Origin: a virus
Reading direction: 5' to 3' (one strand)
Virus record (IMG/VR): IMGVR_UViG_3300010316_000005
Location: 62,001-126,000 of that record
Length of the DNA: 64,000 bases
Shown here: in pieces, positions 39,638 through 48,492 of the stretch
How positions within the stretch are numbered: the stretch's first letter is position 1
How the letters are laid out: every line of letters starts with the position of its first letter
The notes under the pieces: generated by a model
Told to the model about the DNA's origin: nothing
Databases searched by the model: none
What the model saw: only the letters and a program-made list of their open reading frames with translations
Position numbers and translations under genes: made by a program

Positions 39638-40134
39638 TGTGGTCAATAGGACAAATTCCAGAAGGAATTATTACAGACGAGTTTAAAGAACTTGATTACA
39701 TCAACGAACCATTTAATGATCCTAAGATAGCCGAAGAATGGGACAAAACATATGGTCCGATATATAGCACAGGCGAGATGGTTGACTACCGACATTACCA
39801 GCCTGCTTGGTATAACAATATTGTTGATTACCTTAAGTTGGGAATAGCAGGAGCCAGTTTTTACAAAATGGGACCTGGTAAGATACTTCCTTATCACAGT
39901 GATGCATATGTGCGCTACATTGAGTACCACAAGATTAAAGACACTCGGTGCATTCATCGAGCAGTTGTATTTTTAGAAGATTGGCAACCCGGGCATATTT
40001 TTGAAGTAGATGGAGTTCCGCTGTATAATTACAAAGCAGGCACATATGTTCTATGGCAGTACAACACTCCGCATATGGCTGCTAATCTAGGGCCGACCAA
40101 TAGATACACTTTACAAATTACAGGTATAAAATGA
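39637..40134 (+). CDS. 2OG-Fe(II) oxygenase-like protein
   Basis: A 165-residue protein; the ATG at 39637 overlaps the preceding stop (TAATG). The longer frame from 39502 is a shadow. The Fe site is KILPYHSDAYVRYIEYHKI (HxD around residues 89-91), and the distal His is in LWQYNTPHMAANLGPTNRYTLQITG with the Arg. The N-terminus MWSIGQIPEGI resembles that of the proteins at 20485/20970 (MWPIKRIGEI). Hydroxylase of unknown substrate. Confidence 0.8.
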   Translation: MWSIGQIPEGIITDEFKELDYINEPFNDPKIAEEWDKTYGPIYSTGEMVDYRHYQPAWYNNIVDYLKLGIAGASFYKMGPGKILPYHSDAYVRYIEYHKIKDTRCIHRAVVFLEDWQPGHIFEVDGVPLYNYKAGTYVLWQYNTPHMAANLGPTNRYTLQITGIK

Positions 40135-41240
40135 TATTTCCAAATTTAGAAATTATAGATAAAGACGATGCCGTTTACTTTCATAACGATGGAGATGAGG
40201 GAGTTCGGCGTTATTTTTATATACGTAATATCTATCAGCCAGACGAAACTACTGCGTATCTTTTTCTTTCTCAAGAATTTACAAATATTACTAACGCATC
40301 AAACTATATTATCAAAAAGGGCTACACTAAGCTGTTTATCTTTATTGACGATATATTTAGAGATCACTTGATGTTCACCAACGCGCAAGCCGAAATTAAA
40401 GCAGTTAAGGAAATCTTAGAAAAAACTAATATCAAAGACTACCGGATATTCCATTGCGAAATGTTAAATAAAGGCAATTACGAAAATCCATTTGACGTCG
40501 ACATTGAATATTACGACATGTTCCTTACGCACTGGATCAAAAAAAATCCTTACGATCACGAACTAAATATTAACTTCGAAAACAAGATTAGCTTTTACAA
40601 TAATAGAGATGACTATCATCGGCAGTATATGGCAGCAATGCTAATCAACAACAATGACATCGATCTCACATTGAATCAAAAACATCGTTACACATATATA
40701 GCCAACCAATCCAAATTTCCTATCAATCAATTTAGTAAAGGTTTCCAGCGTAGATTAAAGTCAAACTTAATACAGCTGGATAAAGTACATCGCAACTATG
40801 TCGACGGCAATAATTCTGAACTTAAGATGATAGACAACTACAAAGAACAACACGACGACAAAGTTGTTCGTTGGATAGAAAATAGCTTTGTTAATCTCGT
40901 AGGCGAAACAACCTATTATCTTCCCTATCCATATATCAGTGAAAAGTCACTAAAGCCCATGCTCGCACATCGTCCATTTATTATGCTTGGGCCACATAAG
41001 AGTTTAGAAGTATTACGCGAGCTAGGATTCAAAACGTTTGATAAGTGGGTTGACGAGGACTACGACAAGGAGCCGGATCCCCATAAGCGACTTGAAATGG
41101 TTTACAAACTTACACAGGATGTACTACGCAAGGACCCCGACGAGTTAAAAGAAATGTTGCTCGCTATGGGAGGGGTACTGCGGCATAATAAAAAAGTCGT
41201 AGACAGATTACCGCACGATATTTGGGAAAGCCTTTTGTAG
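40131..41240 (+). CDS. Putative glycosyltransferase (exostosin-like C-terminal motif)
   Basis: The 369-residue protein is ATGA-coupled. The C-terminal third has YISEKSLKPMLAHRPFIMLG, PHKSLEVLRELGFKTFDKW and DEDYDKEPDPHKRLEMVYKL. This matches a motif of phage and bacterial GT-like proteins (SEK-x-x-KP ... [PF]-[IV]-G ... L-x-x-LG[FY]-x-[TS]), resembling exostosin-family glycosyltransferases. The same motif occurs in the protein at 41208. The N-terminal part is divergent. Confidence 0.6.
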   Translation: MIFPNLEIIDKDDAVYFHNDGDEGVRRYFYIRNIYQPDETTAYLFLSQEFTNITNASNYIIKKGYTKLFIFIDDIFRDHLMFTNAQAEIKAVKEILEKTNIKDYRIFHCEMLNKGNYENPFDVDIEYYDMFLTHWIKKNPYDHELNINFENKISFYNNRDDYHRQYMAAMLINNNDIDLTLNQKHRYTYIANQSKFPINQFSKGFQRRLKSNLIQLDKVHRNYVDGNNSELKMIDNYKEQHDDKVVRWIENSFVNLVGETTYYLPYPYISEKSLKPMLAHRPFIMLGPHKSLEVLRELGFKTFDKWVDEDYDKEPDPHKRLEMVYKLTQDVLRKDPDELKEMLLAMGGVLRHNKKVVDRLPHDIWESLL

Positions 41241-42449
41241 ATCTGGCATTAAGTTAGGATGCTCTTTAGCACTCTTACTTAGAGTAAAATAATTGTGTAT
41301 AAAGATTGGTAGCATATCTTTCATTATTTGATGCATCTCTTCTTTGTCTTTCTTAATAAACTTTTTTACAGACTTTAACGCAGCATACAATCTGTCTTGA
41401 TCATTTTCTATTGCGTCATACGACTCGTCTATAAATTCACCGCAGGTCTGATACCCTAATTCTTGTAAACGCGTTAAGCTATGTGCTTCGCCAAACAGCA
41501 CAAACGGCTGCAAGAACACAAACGGCTTAATAATCTTTTCACTAAAGAAAATTCGCCCTTCTTCGTTTTGGTGAAAGGTTTCGCTTACGATGTGAAGGTA
41601 ACTATCTAAATACTTTTCAACATTGTCGTCACTTGTTGGATTTTCAGTAGCAAGATTTACATCATATTCCCGAGGAATTGTATGTAAAAGGTTCTTAAAT
41701 TTTTCCACTACCTTCGGATAAAATAAGTTTAAATTGTATAAAGAACCCTGTAGCGCATCACCTTCAAAGTAATTATCACTAAAATCGCCATTTCCCATAG
41801 TAAGAATACCATCGTCTCTATATTTGTACATTTCAGCATATATAGCCATCCTGTGCTCATGCGGACGACGTTGTAAGCATAAAAATTTATGCGGGAGTAG
41901 TTTGTCATTATGAATTCGTTCAACACATTCTCTGAATAGATGCGGCGCTGAACCTTCGTGGTGAATAATAATGTTTTCCCATTCATTGTAGTACACGTTA
42001 GGAATACCGTTAATGTACGGCTCTGTATTTCCAGAAATAAATACAACATGACTTAATTTCAAATTATGAGGGACTATTATCTTTTTCATTAAAAAATGTT
42101 CGAATTGTTTCCAGCCGTGACCTTCGTAAATATTAATAAGTAGCAGCTTGGCTCTATTATTTCTAAGATCTGTTTTTACTTTAGATGGAATTTTTATATA
42201 CACTGAATCATTCATAAAATAGTCAGCTGGACCCGATGCCGCGACGTGTACATAAATTGGATAATAGTAATATCCTTTGTATGTTGAATTTACTCGTTTC
42301 ATTGTATCTTTTAATGGCCACGGGATGAACGACTCTGCGTCATCATCATCATATGCAATGTGATGACAATAGTCTAAATCCCAGCCATTGAACTTCTTAA
42401 TATTTTTTGTATTTGTATCAAGGTAATCGAAGTACATTGGTATTGTCAT
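41208..42449 (-). CDS. Putative glycosyltransferase (exostosin-like C-terminal motif)
   Basis: A 413-residue relative of the protein at 40131. Its C-terminal part reads FFSEKIIKPFVFLQPFVLFG, EAHSLTRLQELGYQTCGEF and DESYDAIENDQDRLYAALKS. The N-terminal half has LLINIYEGHGWKQFEHFL and NVYYNEWENIIIHHEGSAPHLF, and HKFLCLQRRPHEHRMAIYAEMY in the middle, likely the sugar-nucleotide side. Overlaps its convergent relative by 33 nt. Likely a GT for a surface glycan. Confidence 0.62.
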   Translation of the reverse strand: MTIPMYFDYLDTNTKNIKKFNGWDLDYCHHIAYDDDDAESFIPWPLKDTMKRVNSTYKGYYYYPIYVHVAASGPADYFMNDSVYIKIPSKVKTDLRNNRAKLLLINIYEGHGWKQFEHFLMKKIIVPHNLKLSHVVFISGNTEPYINGIPNVYYNEWENIIIHHEGSAPHLFRECVERIHNDKLLPHKFLCLQRRPHEHRMAIYAEMYKYRDDGILTMGNGDFSDNYFEGDALQGSLYNLNLFYPKVVEKFKNLLHTIPREYDVNLATENPTSDDNVEKYLDSYLHIVSETFHQNEEGRIFFSEKIIKPFVFLQPFVLFGEAHSLTRLQELGYQTCGEFIDESYDAIENDQDRLYAALKSVKKFIKKDKEEMHQIMKDMLPIFIHNYFTLSKSAKEHPNLMPDLQKAFPNIVR

Positions 42450-43894
42450 TGTATGTTCCTTTTCTGCTGGGCGCAGACATTATAAAAATCAGCCATCTCC
42501 GGAAATGTTTCCAGAAAGTTTACGTTTCGTCTTTTGTCAAGTGCGTTAACAAAATCATAAAATTTAGCTCTCATTTTATTTATTTCAAGGACCGACTCTT
42601 CGGTGTACTTAAAGTTAACTCGATTCATTAAAATTCTTTCAAGCTTCTTAACTTCATATGGTTCAAACTTCCAGCCACAGTTATCATCATTGACATTAGC
42701 TTCCATAAACTCTAAACATTCTTTAATGTATGCTAGCAAGCCGTCGTCGCAATACTGTGCATCTAATAACTGAGGATGGCGTACATACGGAATATCTATT
42801 CCTATTCTCGACCGGCGCGTATTATGTTTGTTTTTAAGTTTAAGTACATGTTCTAGAACTTGCTTAAAGCTAGTAATTGCAAATAAGTTGTACGCAGCCA
42901 TTACTGTTACTCTAACAGACGTTTCGTCAAGTAACTGATTTATGCGTTTAAGAACATTGTCAAATTCAATTCCTGTCCTTGCGTACTCTGCCCGAGATCC
43001 CCAGCTTTCGAAGCTAGTAAAAATAGTAATCTTTTTGAAGTTTACGTCTTTTTCTAATATCTTAATTTTTTCTAGAAAATTATCCCATATCTGGTCCGGC
43101 ACAGAAAGATTAGTATTAATGCTAATTTCTAATTTATCAGACGGATGTACTACAACATAGTCAAGGCTGCGCAATGTGTTTTTATTTAACAATGGCTCGC
43201 CTCCTGTTATCCTAAAATGTCGTAACTTAGGATATATTTCCGGAAACCATTCCCAAAATGCATCAATATAAGGATTGTGTTCCCTGTTAGGAATGACTAA
43301 ATTGTCAAGATCCTGCCATCCTTGCACCCATTGATCTTCTGTATCCTTGCCATCAGTTACTTTAATTGGTCCGTGCTGCTTGAGTTCTTCTGCCCACTTT
43401 GAACTAAATTCAGGACCACAGTACGCACACTTCATATTACACGTATTACCGAAGCTTACTTCTAAATAAGTAGGCTTGAATATGTCGTCACCTTTAGATT
43501 TAGCAATGTTATCGTATTCTAATATTGCCCAGTCTTCGGTGCTCTTTAAATGACGATCACTTAAATTTTTGTTGTCCTCAATTCTCCAACAATAGTCACA
43601 CTCACCAGGACGCTTTCCGTTAAGCATTTCAGTTCTAGCAGCTTTTAATATTGTAGTATTAAAAAGTGCTGCTGGATTTTCTTTAAGTTCGTCGAGTGGT
43701 ATTTTATGTGGTACGGGATGATGACAACTATGCACCTGACCGGTACCTAAGTGCATAGTTACCTGAGTGAACTTTGCTAAACACATACTTGGACTAATAT
43801 GCGCCAACGCTTCTGTTACTTTATTAAGATTGTAATTGCTTTGATTAACTCTTCCGTGCTCGTCAAAGTCTATATTTAAGTCGTCAAGGTTCAT
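42446..43894 (-). CDS. Radical SAM/twitch-type enzyme with N-terminal CHHP motif
   Basis: A 482-residue protein. The N-terminal region has HISPSMCLAKFTQVTMHLG, then GQVHSCHHPVP (about residues 32-62) and ECDYCWRIE (98-106), probably ligands for an auxiliary cluster. The radical SAM core has CNMKCAYC (C152, C156, C159) and RITGGEPLLNKNT (GGEP near 224-236). The C-terminal region is helical. The family is common in T4-like marine phages; substrate unknown. ATGA overlaps link it to the GT genes either side. Confidence 0.87.
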   Translation of the reverse strand: MNLDDLNIDFDEHGRVNQSNYNLNKVTEALAHISPSMCLAKFTQVTMHLGTGQVHSCHHPVPHKIPLDELKENPAALFNTTILKAARTEMLNGKRPGECDYCWRIEDNKNLSDRHLKSTEDWAILEYDNIAKSKGDDIFKPTYLEVSFGNTCNMKCAYCGPEFSSKWAEELKQHGPIKVTDGKDTEDQWVQGWQDLDNLVIPNREHNPYIDAFWEWFPEIYPKLRHFRITGGEPLLNKNTLRSLDYVVVHPSDKLEISINTNLSVPDQIWDNFLEKIKILEKDVNFKKITIFTSFESWGSRAEYARTGIEFDNVLKRINQLLDETSVRVTVMAAYNLFAITSFKQVLEHVLKLKNKHNTRRSRIGIDIPYVRHPQLLDAQYCDDGLLAYIKECLEFMEANVNDDNCGWKFEPYEVKKLERILMNRVNFKYTEESVLEINKMRAKFYDFVNALDKRRNVNFLETFPEMADFYNVCAQQKRNIQ

Positions 43895-44829
43895 TATTTT
43901 TCAATCTCAATTAATCTATTAGATATTCTTTCAGGGTTTTTATAAACTTCTTTGAAAAACTTACTTTGCTGAACGTCAAACGGATTTTCAGCAATTGGCA
44001 GGTCTAATTCCTTAATAAGCTTCTTGCCTAAATCGGCAGTTTCGTCAAGGACCTCGTGGGCGCTATCAAATAGTGTCGACACTTCTGTTTCCCAGTAAGC
44101 GTTGAGCCATTTAAAGTCTCGTACATTTACATAATCCCAATCTGTACACATTGTTTTATACAGTCCTTCGCGGGCTCCAAATATCGCATACATACCGTTC
44201 TCTACATCAGCACCTGCCATAGTCCAAATATACAACCTATGCATATTCTTCCAGTGATTTTTAAGCAGTTGCTCTTTAGAAGTAGGACGAACTCCTTGAT
44301 CTAGACACATTTTTACACCTTCTCTAAATCCTGCTCTCCAAGCCTGTTGTGGAGAAGCATTATTGTGTATAGTGCTAAAGTTGCCTTCCATTTGAATATA
44401 TCGCACGTCCCAGCAGAATTCTACTTGCGCTGCTTTATTTCTTGGATCTGCTGCTTCGTGAGTTTTCATCGTTAATACGTGATTTTTAGGCCAACATTTT
44501 AAGCCGCCGTTGCCATACACTAATCCGTTAATTTGATTAACTGCGGCCCAACTAATAACACAGTTTTCTAGATCTTCATTTTGACTAAAATCTATTTCTT
44601 GTTCAAGGAATTTTCCATCAACAATGTTGTCGCCGTCAACTGTAATAAATCTATCAGTTTCACTTAGTCTTGCGCAAGCTTTGTGAGCAGCGTCGCTTCC
44701 TTCTACTCCGTGAACTCGTTTAGCCCAAGGAACTTTCTGGCACAAGTCGGCATAATTCTTCTCTGCGTTAGGTTCGTCGTATGACAAGTATATAATGTCA
44801 TAGTCTAGTACTCGAAATTTTTTGGTCAT
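43894..44829 (-). CDS. Glycosyltransferase-like protein, paralogue of 32775
   Basis: The protein has 311 residues. DIIYLSYDEPNAEKNYADLCQ (about residues 12-32), ITVDGDNIVDGKFL (DxD), and VNQINGLVYGNGGLKCWPKNHVL are shared with the protein at 32775. The C-terminal part (ANGMYAIFGAREGLY-like) is similar too. Proposed as a nucleotide-sugar transferase on DxD plus context. TAATG overlap with the radical SAM gene. Confidence 0.68.
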   Translation of the reverse strand: MTKKFRVLDYDIIYLSYDEPNAEKNYADLCQKVPWAKRVHGVEGSDAAHKACARLSETDRFITVDGDNIVDGKFLEQEIDFSQNEDLENCVISWAAVNQINGLVYGNGGLKCWPKNHVLTMKTHEAADPRNKAAQVEFCWDVRYIQMEGNFSTIHNNASPQQAWRAGFREGVKMCLDQGVRPTSKEQLLKNHWKNMHRLYIWTMAGADVENGMYAIFGAREGLYKTMCTDWDYVNVRDFKWLNAYWETEVSTLFDSAHEVLDETADLGKKLIKELDLPIAENPFDVQQSKFFKEVYKNPERISNRLIEIEK

Positions 44830-45449
44830 AGTTTAACCTCGTGTTTATAATTATCAAAATATTTGTTAGTGTAGATGCTCACTTCTAGATGATTAGATTC
44901 CCATTCGTTTTCGTAAGGAAATTCGATAACATTTTTATAAATTAGTTCTAATACTGCAACTTCAAACCTTCTAATAAGTACGTTTGGATCGTTTTTCTTA
45001 GTTATAGTAAAAGTTAGTTGCTTATGCTGATTGTATCCAGTTTTTTCAAGGAGCGACTGTATCTTCTTGTTTAATGAAACAGCCCATACTTTGTCCTGAA
45101 CGCGCTGTACTATTTTTAATTCGTAATCAGAAGTTTTGGAAACTTTTATCTCAAACAATCTATCATTGATTGACAGATTGTTGACGTTGTTATCTTTTTC
45201 AACTACTGCAAAATCCTTCATTGACGGAATATATGACACTACATAATCTTCCAGCCGTTTATAGCCGTGTAGTACCGGCAAGACGTCTTGCCGAGGCGAT
45301 AGTACCAATTCACTATTTGCTAACTCCGGCACAAGCTTATTAGCAATTCGAATAATTGCGCCTGTTTCTTTAGTATAGTACACAAAAACTTTGCCGCCAG
45401 TTTCAACTTGTTTTGCAATAGTATTAATTAAATCGTTAAGATCCGACAT
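44826..45449 (-). CDS. Unknown protein in the glycan operon
   Basis: It encodes 207 residues. An N-terminal helix (DLNDLINTIAKQVETGGKVFVYYTKETGAIIRIANK) leads into a mostly beta region with regularly spaced charged strands (DYELKIVQRVQDKVWAVSLNKK; QLTFTITKKNDPNVLIRRFEV). The protein at 47122 has a similar strand/turn start (CQFLVSKDLITFVGYLV). It may serve as an adaptor or structural factor; no family recognised. ATGA overlap downstream. Confidence 0.6.
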   Translation of the reverse strand: MSDLNDLINTIAKQVETGGKVFVYYTKETGAIIRIANKLVPELANSELVLSPRQDVLPVLHGYKRLEDYVVSYIPSMKDFAVVEKDNNVNNLSINDRLFEIKVSKTSDYELKIVQRVQDKVWAVSLNKKIQSLLEKTGYNQHKQLTFTITKKNDPNVLIRRFEVAVLELIYKNVIEFPYENEWESNHLEVSIYTNKYFDNYKHEVKL

Positions 45450-46281
45450 TTAGTTCTCCCCTATATAGATCTTCTAACTTTTCAGTTAAAAAATCTTCTT
45501 CTGTATAGTGAAAGATTCCTTGCTGTAAATAGTTGCCAATCTTAATTTCAATGTTTTCGTTGATGTACAGCGCAGCTGAGTCAATCCAAGATGTATTAGA
45601 TGTTTGCCAATTTTGTATCTTCGATTTCATATGTGTAAATGTTACAAAATCCATTGACCCATTTGTAATCTCATGAGAAACATCTAAGATTTTAGCAACT
45701 AACGCAGCATTTACATCTACGCTGTTGCGAGACGGTGTTTCATTAGGAAGATATAGCTGGTAAAAATTCTGCCAGTTGTTGTTAACTACCTCGAGCCATG
45801 TGTAGAATTCGTGAGCTTTGTCGCACTTCTTAAAATAATGCATTCCTGAATATAGATTTGGAAGATTGTTGGCTACAAATGTCTTTCTATAAAAGTCCGA
45901 TGTAACTTTTTCGCCGCGATATGTATATACATCCGAAGCAAAAAACAATTCATAGTTTGACATAATATCAAATATGTGACTAATATCGCTTAGTATTAAC
46001 ATGTCGGCATCTAGAACCATAGTTTCATCATACGGAGTGGCATGATATATTTTCCAACGATTCTCGATCTTCCATAATGCATCTTCTGCGTCATCTTGAA
46101 AGGGGATTAAAATTATCTTATCAAAAAATTCCTGGTATTCTTTAGGAACTCTGTCATTAGTAATGATGCTAATTTTTTCTGTTGGATTCGTTTTACGTAA
46201 ACTCATTGCTAATACGCACGCCTGGCGAACGTAATCAGAGCCAATTGTGTTTTGCGCTAGTACAACTATACCTCTACTCAT
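45436..46281 (-). CDS. GT-A (GT8-like) glycosyltransferase
   Basis: A 281-residue protein: GIVVLAQNTIGSDYVRQACVLAMSL (residues 4-28) is the GT8-like start, and ISIITNDRVPKEY follows. YDETMVLDADMLILSDI has the DxD metal site (about residues 90-96), and the NLYSGMHYFKKCDKAHEFY region is the acceptor-side helix. ATGA-coupled to the next GT gene. Donor unknown. Confidence 0.8.
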   Translation of the reverse strand: MSRGIVVLAQNTIGSDYVRQACVLAMSLRKTNPTEKISIITNDRVPKEYQEFFDKIILIPFQDDAEDALWKIENRWKIYHATPYDETMVLDADMLILSDISHIFDIMSNYELFFASDVYTYRGEKVTSDFYRKTFVANNLPNLYSGMHYFKKCDKAHEFYTWLEVVNNNWQNFYQLYLPNETPSRNSVDVNAALVAKILDVSHEITNGSMDFVTFTHMKSKIQNWQTSNTSWIDSAALYINENIEIKIGNYLQQGIFHYTEEDFLTEKLEDLYRGELNVGS

Positions 46282-47135
46282 TTTGCTTGCTCCTGATCGA
46301 TAATTCTTCCTAAGCTAAACTTATTCATTACATGAAGGTCAACGCCTTGCGTAGTTATTGCAGTATATTGACCAAGATAATTCTCTTTTTCGACTAGAAT
46401 TGTCAATGTATCATCGTTAAGTTCTTCTAGTACATCTCGGTCAAGAGTATAATGATGACGACCTGGAAGAGGCTGGACAATGTCGCCTTTACTAAAACCA
46501 TTAATTATATGAATTGCAATACTAAAGGCGTAGTCGTTTCTAAACAAAGGATTATTGATTTGATAAACATCCCTGTAATGATCCCACTGTTGCTCAATGA
46601 AGCAAATTAGATTAAAAAATATTTCAGTAAGTAAGGTCTTTCTAAAGAACACAACAGTTGCCCACCAAAAATCAATGCCCTGGTCACTAGTTCTTGTAAA
46701 TTCAAATTTGTCTCTAAATTCTGCTAGATCTTGCGATTTATCAAATGCCATTATATCACTGACACTACCAAAACAGTTCTTAAGAATATCACTGCAAATA
46801 ATGTAGTCCGTGTCCATTAATAATGTTTCTTTATAAGGGGACAATTGATATGCTGAAGCGCGGTCACTGTTCTTAAATGGCAGTTGTCTTTTAGACATTG
46901 TGCCGTCAAAGTAATTACGAATGTTTGTTGCACTGGCTGTATAGTCAACTGCAATAATTTTATCAAATAGATCAGGGCCTGCTTCAGTTAATAAATAATC
47001 GTGCGAGTCTGTTATTACTGATACAGGCACATCTAAATATTGCTTAATACGTTTAGCAGAAAAGATAGCTTGTTTTACATAGTCAACTGTTCCGTTATTT
47101 TTTGCTATTAGCAGTGCGCCTTTACTTTCTGTCAT
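46278..47135 (-). CDS. GT-A (GT8-like) glycosyltransferase
   Basis: A 285-residue relative of the protein at 45436. It opens with GALLIAKNNGTVDYVKQAIFSAKRI, then VSVITDSHDYLL; the DxD is in KETLLMDTDYIICSDI (residues ~104-112). WWATVVFFRKTLLTEIFFN matches the SGMHYFKK region of the paralogue. Probably adds a sugar in the same pathway. Confidence 0.78.
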   Translation of the reverse strand: MTESKGALLIAKNNGTVDYVKQAIFSAKRIKQYLDVPVSVITDSHDYLLTEAGPDLFDKIIAVDYTASATNIRNYFDGTMSKRQLPFKNSDRASAYQLSPYKETLLMDTDYIICSDILKNCFGSVSDIMAFDKSQDLAEFRDKFEFTRTSDQGIDFWWATVVFFRKTLLTEIFFNLICFIEQQWDHYRDVYQINNPLFRNDYAFSIAIHIINGFSKGDIVQPLPGRHHYTLDRDVLEELNDDTLTILVEKENYLGQYTAITTQGVDLHVMNKFSLGRIIDQEQAK

Positions 47136-47481
47136 GATCGATTAACGCTTCTACAGTTCTCTTGCTTTTTATTTCGGTAAATTTATTATAGTAGTCGTTT
47201 GATGCTGAGAAATAAACGTCGAGAATATCGTCATAAAATTTACTCAAGTCCTCGATTTTAATCGGAGTGCTATTGTCGTCTAATAGTACAACATCTTGAT
47301 CTGTTCCGTGGTCTACTAAGTAGCCAACAAATGTAATCAAATCTTTAGATACTAAAAACTGACATCCGCCGTGATAAAATAATAGGTCTTCAAAATACTT
47401 TTCTTTAATCATTCTTTTTTGGTTATTAAGTGTAACCATATAGTTAGAAATGTCTAACGCTTGCTTTAATCTTTCATCCAT
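47122..47481 (-). CDS. Unknown small protein, first gene of the glycan operon
   Basis: The 119-residue protein is helical at the start (MDERLKQALDISNYMVTLNNQKRMIKEKYFEDLLF), then a short strand part (CQFLVSKDLITFVGYLVDHG), an acidic turn and a final helix. A 14-nt overlap with the GT gene downstream. The sigma70 promoter at 47503 is 21 nt upstream. Confidence 0.6.
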   Translation of the reverse strand: MDERLKQALDISNYMVTLNNQKRMIKEKYFEDLLFYHGGCQFLVSKDLITFVGYLVDHGTDQDVVLLDDNSTPIKIEDLSKFYDDILDVYFSASNDYYNKFTEIKSKRTVEALIDHDRK

Positions 47482-47502
47482 TAAGAGTCCTCACTTTACT
47501 CG

Positions 47503-47531
47503 ATTATATACTAATTTATCAAGAAAGTCAA
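47503..47531 (-). promoter_or_regulatory. Strong sigma70 promoter for the minus-strand glycan operon
   Basis: On the minus strand: TTGACT (47526-47531), 17-nt spacer, TATAAT (47503-47508). A late-like GATAAATTAG (47511-47520) lies within the spacer, so the operon may be read both early and late. Confidence 0.85.
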
Positions 47532-47538
47532 GTGGTTA

Positions 47539-48465
47539 TTATAAAATTGATATGTTTGCCGATGCCGGGGCAGTCAGTGATACAGTGTCGTATGGAGAAC
47601 CGTCAATGTTTACTGTTCCGTCTGGAAGCGCAATAGAAGCACTGCTAGTTAATGTTCCTTGTACTAGATCGTCTACTGTTCCAGTAGCATCATCGTTAAA
47701 TTCTACTAATACACGTATTCTCAAATCGCTGTCTTCTCTAATTCTTATACGATAGTCATTTCCTGAATAGCTAGATGCAAAACGCTGATAACAAGTTTGA
47801 TATGATCCTGTTAAATCATAGTTACCAATTGACGATCCTGTTCCTATTCCATTGTTACTAAAAGTAGCATCGTAATCAAAGCTAATAACTCCAGCAGTAC
47901 TTAACATATTCTGCCATTCTAAAGTCTTTGAGTCCGACCCATTATAAGCAATATTAGCACTTATTCGTAATTCACCGCCTGCGTTAAAAAAGTGGCGTCT
48001 TGCTACTATAGACGGCCACGTTACTGTAAACTGGTGGGTTAATTGTGTATTCCAACCCGTCGATCTAGAGCTCGACACTAATCCTTGTATAGTAGCCTGC
48101 GTCGAAATATCCATTGTGAATTTATTATTTTCAATGTCCGTCATCAACGATTCGAGTGTAATTATGAGACTTTCTAATGGTTTATCAGTCGATCCCCCAT
48201 TGGTTAAAAAGTCTCCAATTGGCAATGCGTCAACACTAAACGCTGATCCAATTTGGTGCGTTCTAGCACGAGCAAGATCAATATATAAATTGCCCCACTG
48301 CGCTGCGGTTATTTTACTTGTACCTGAAACTACAGGCGAAGTCGCTGCACTTTCAAGACTTTGGCCATAGCCTGTTGTAGGGGCTCCGCTAGTCGACGTC
48401 CCCATAATAGCTGCTATTCTGTCTTGTAAATTATTAAATCTAGTGCTAGTGACTAATGTGGGCAA
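47539..48465 (-). CDS. Virion structural protein (tail/fibre type)
   Basis: A 308-residue protein. FNNLQDRIAAIMGT (N-terminus) and WGNLYIDLARARTHQIG (about 55-71) are followed by a beta domain with HQFTVTWPSIVARRHFFNAGGELRIS. The same sequence plan occurs in the neighbour at 48493 (HNNLQARIDNIFG; LNSLYTDMIKARAHQTG; RRFFFNSGGEIRIS). The type is familiar from structural proteins of T4-like cyanophages. It lacks the C-terminal VWA part of its neighbour. Confidence 0.72.
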   Translation of the reverse strand: MPTLVTSTRFNNLQDRIAAIMGTSTSGAPTTGYGQSLESAATSPVVSGTSKITAAQWGNLYIDLARARTHQIGSAFSVDALPIGDFLTNGGSTDKPLESLIITLESLMTDIENNKFTMDISTQATIQGLVSSSRSTGWNTQLTHQFTVTWPSIVARRHFFNAGGELRISANIAYNGSDSKTLEWQNMLSTAGVISFDYDATFSNNGIGTGSSIGNYDLTGSYQTCYQRFASSYSGNDYRIRIREDSDLRIRVLVEFNDDATGTVDDLVQGTLTSSASIALPDGTVNIDGSPYDTVSLTAPASANISIL

Positions 48466-48481
48466 ACTGATTCTCCTTAAA

Positions 48482-48491
48482 GTTATTTATT
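48482..48491 (-). promoter_or_regulatory. T4-type late promoter box
   Basis: AATAAATAAC on the minus strand, 16 nt before the start at 48465. Confidence 0.55.
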
Positions 48492-48492
48492 C

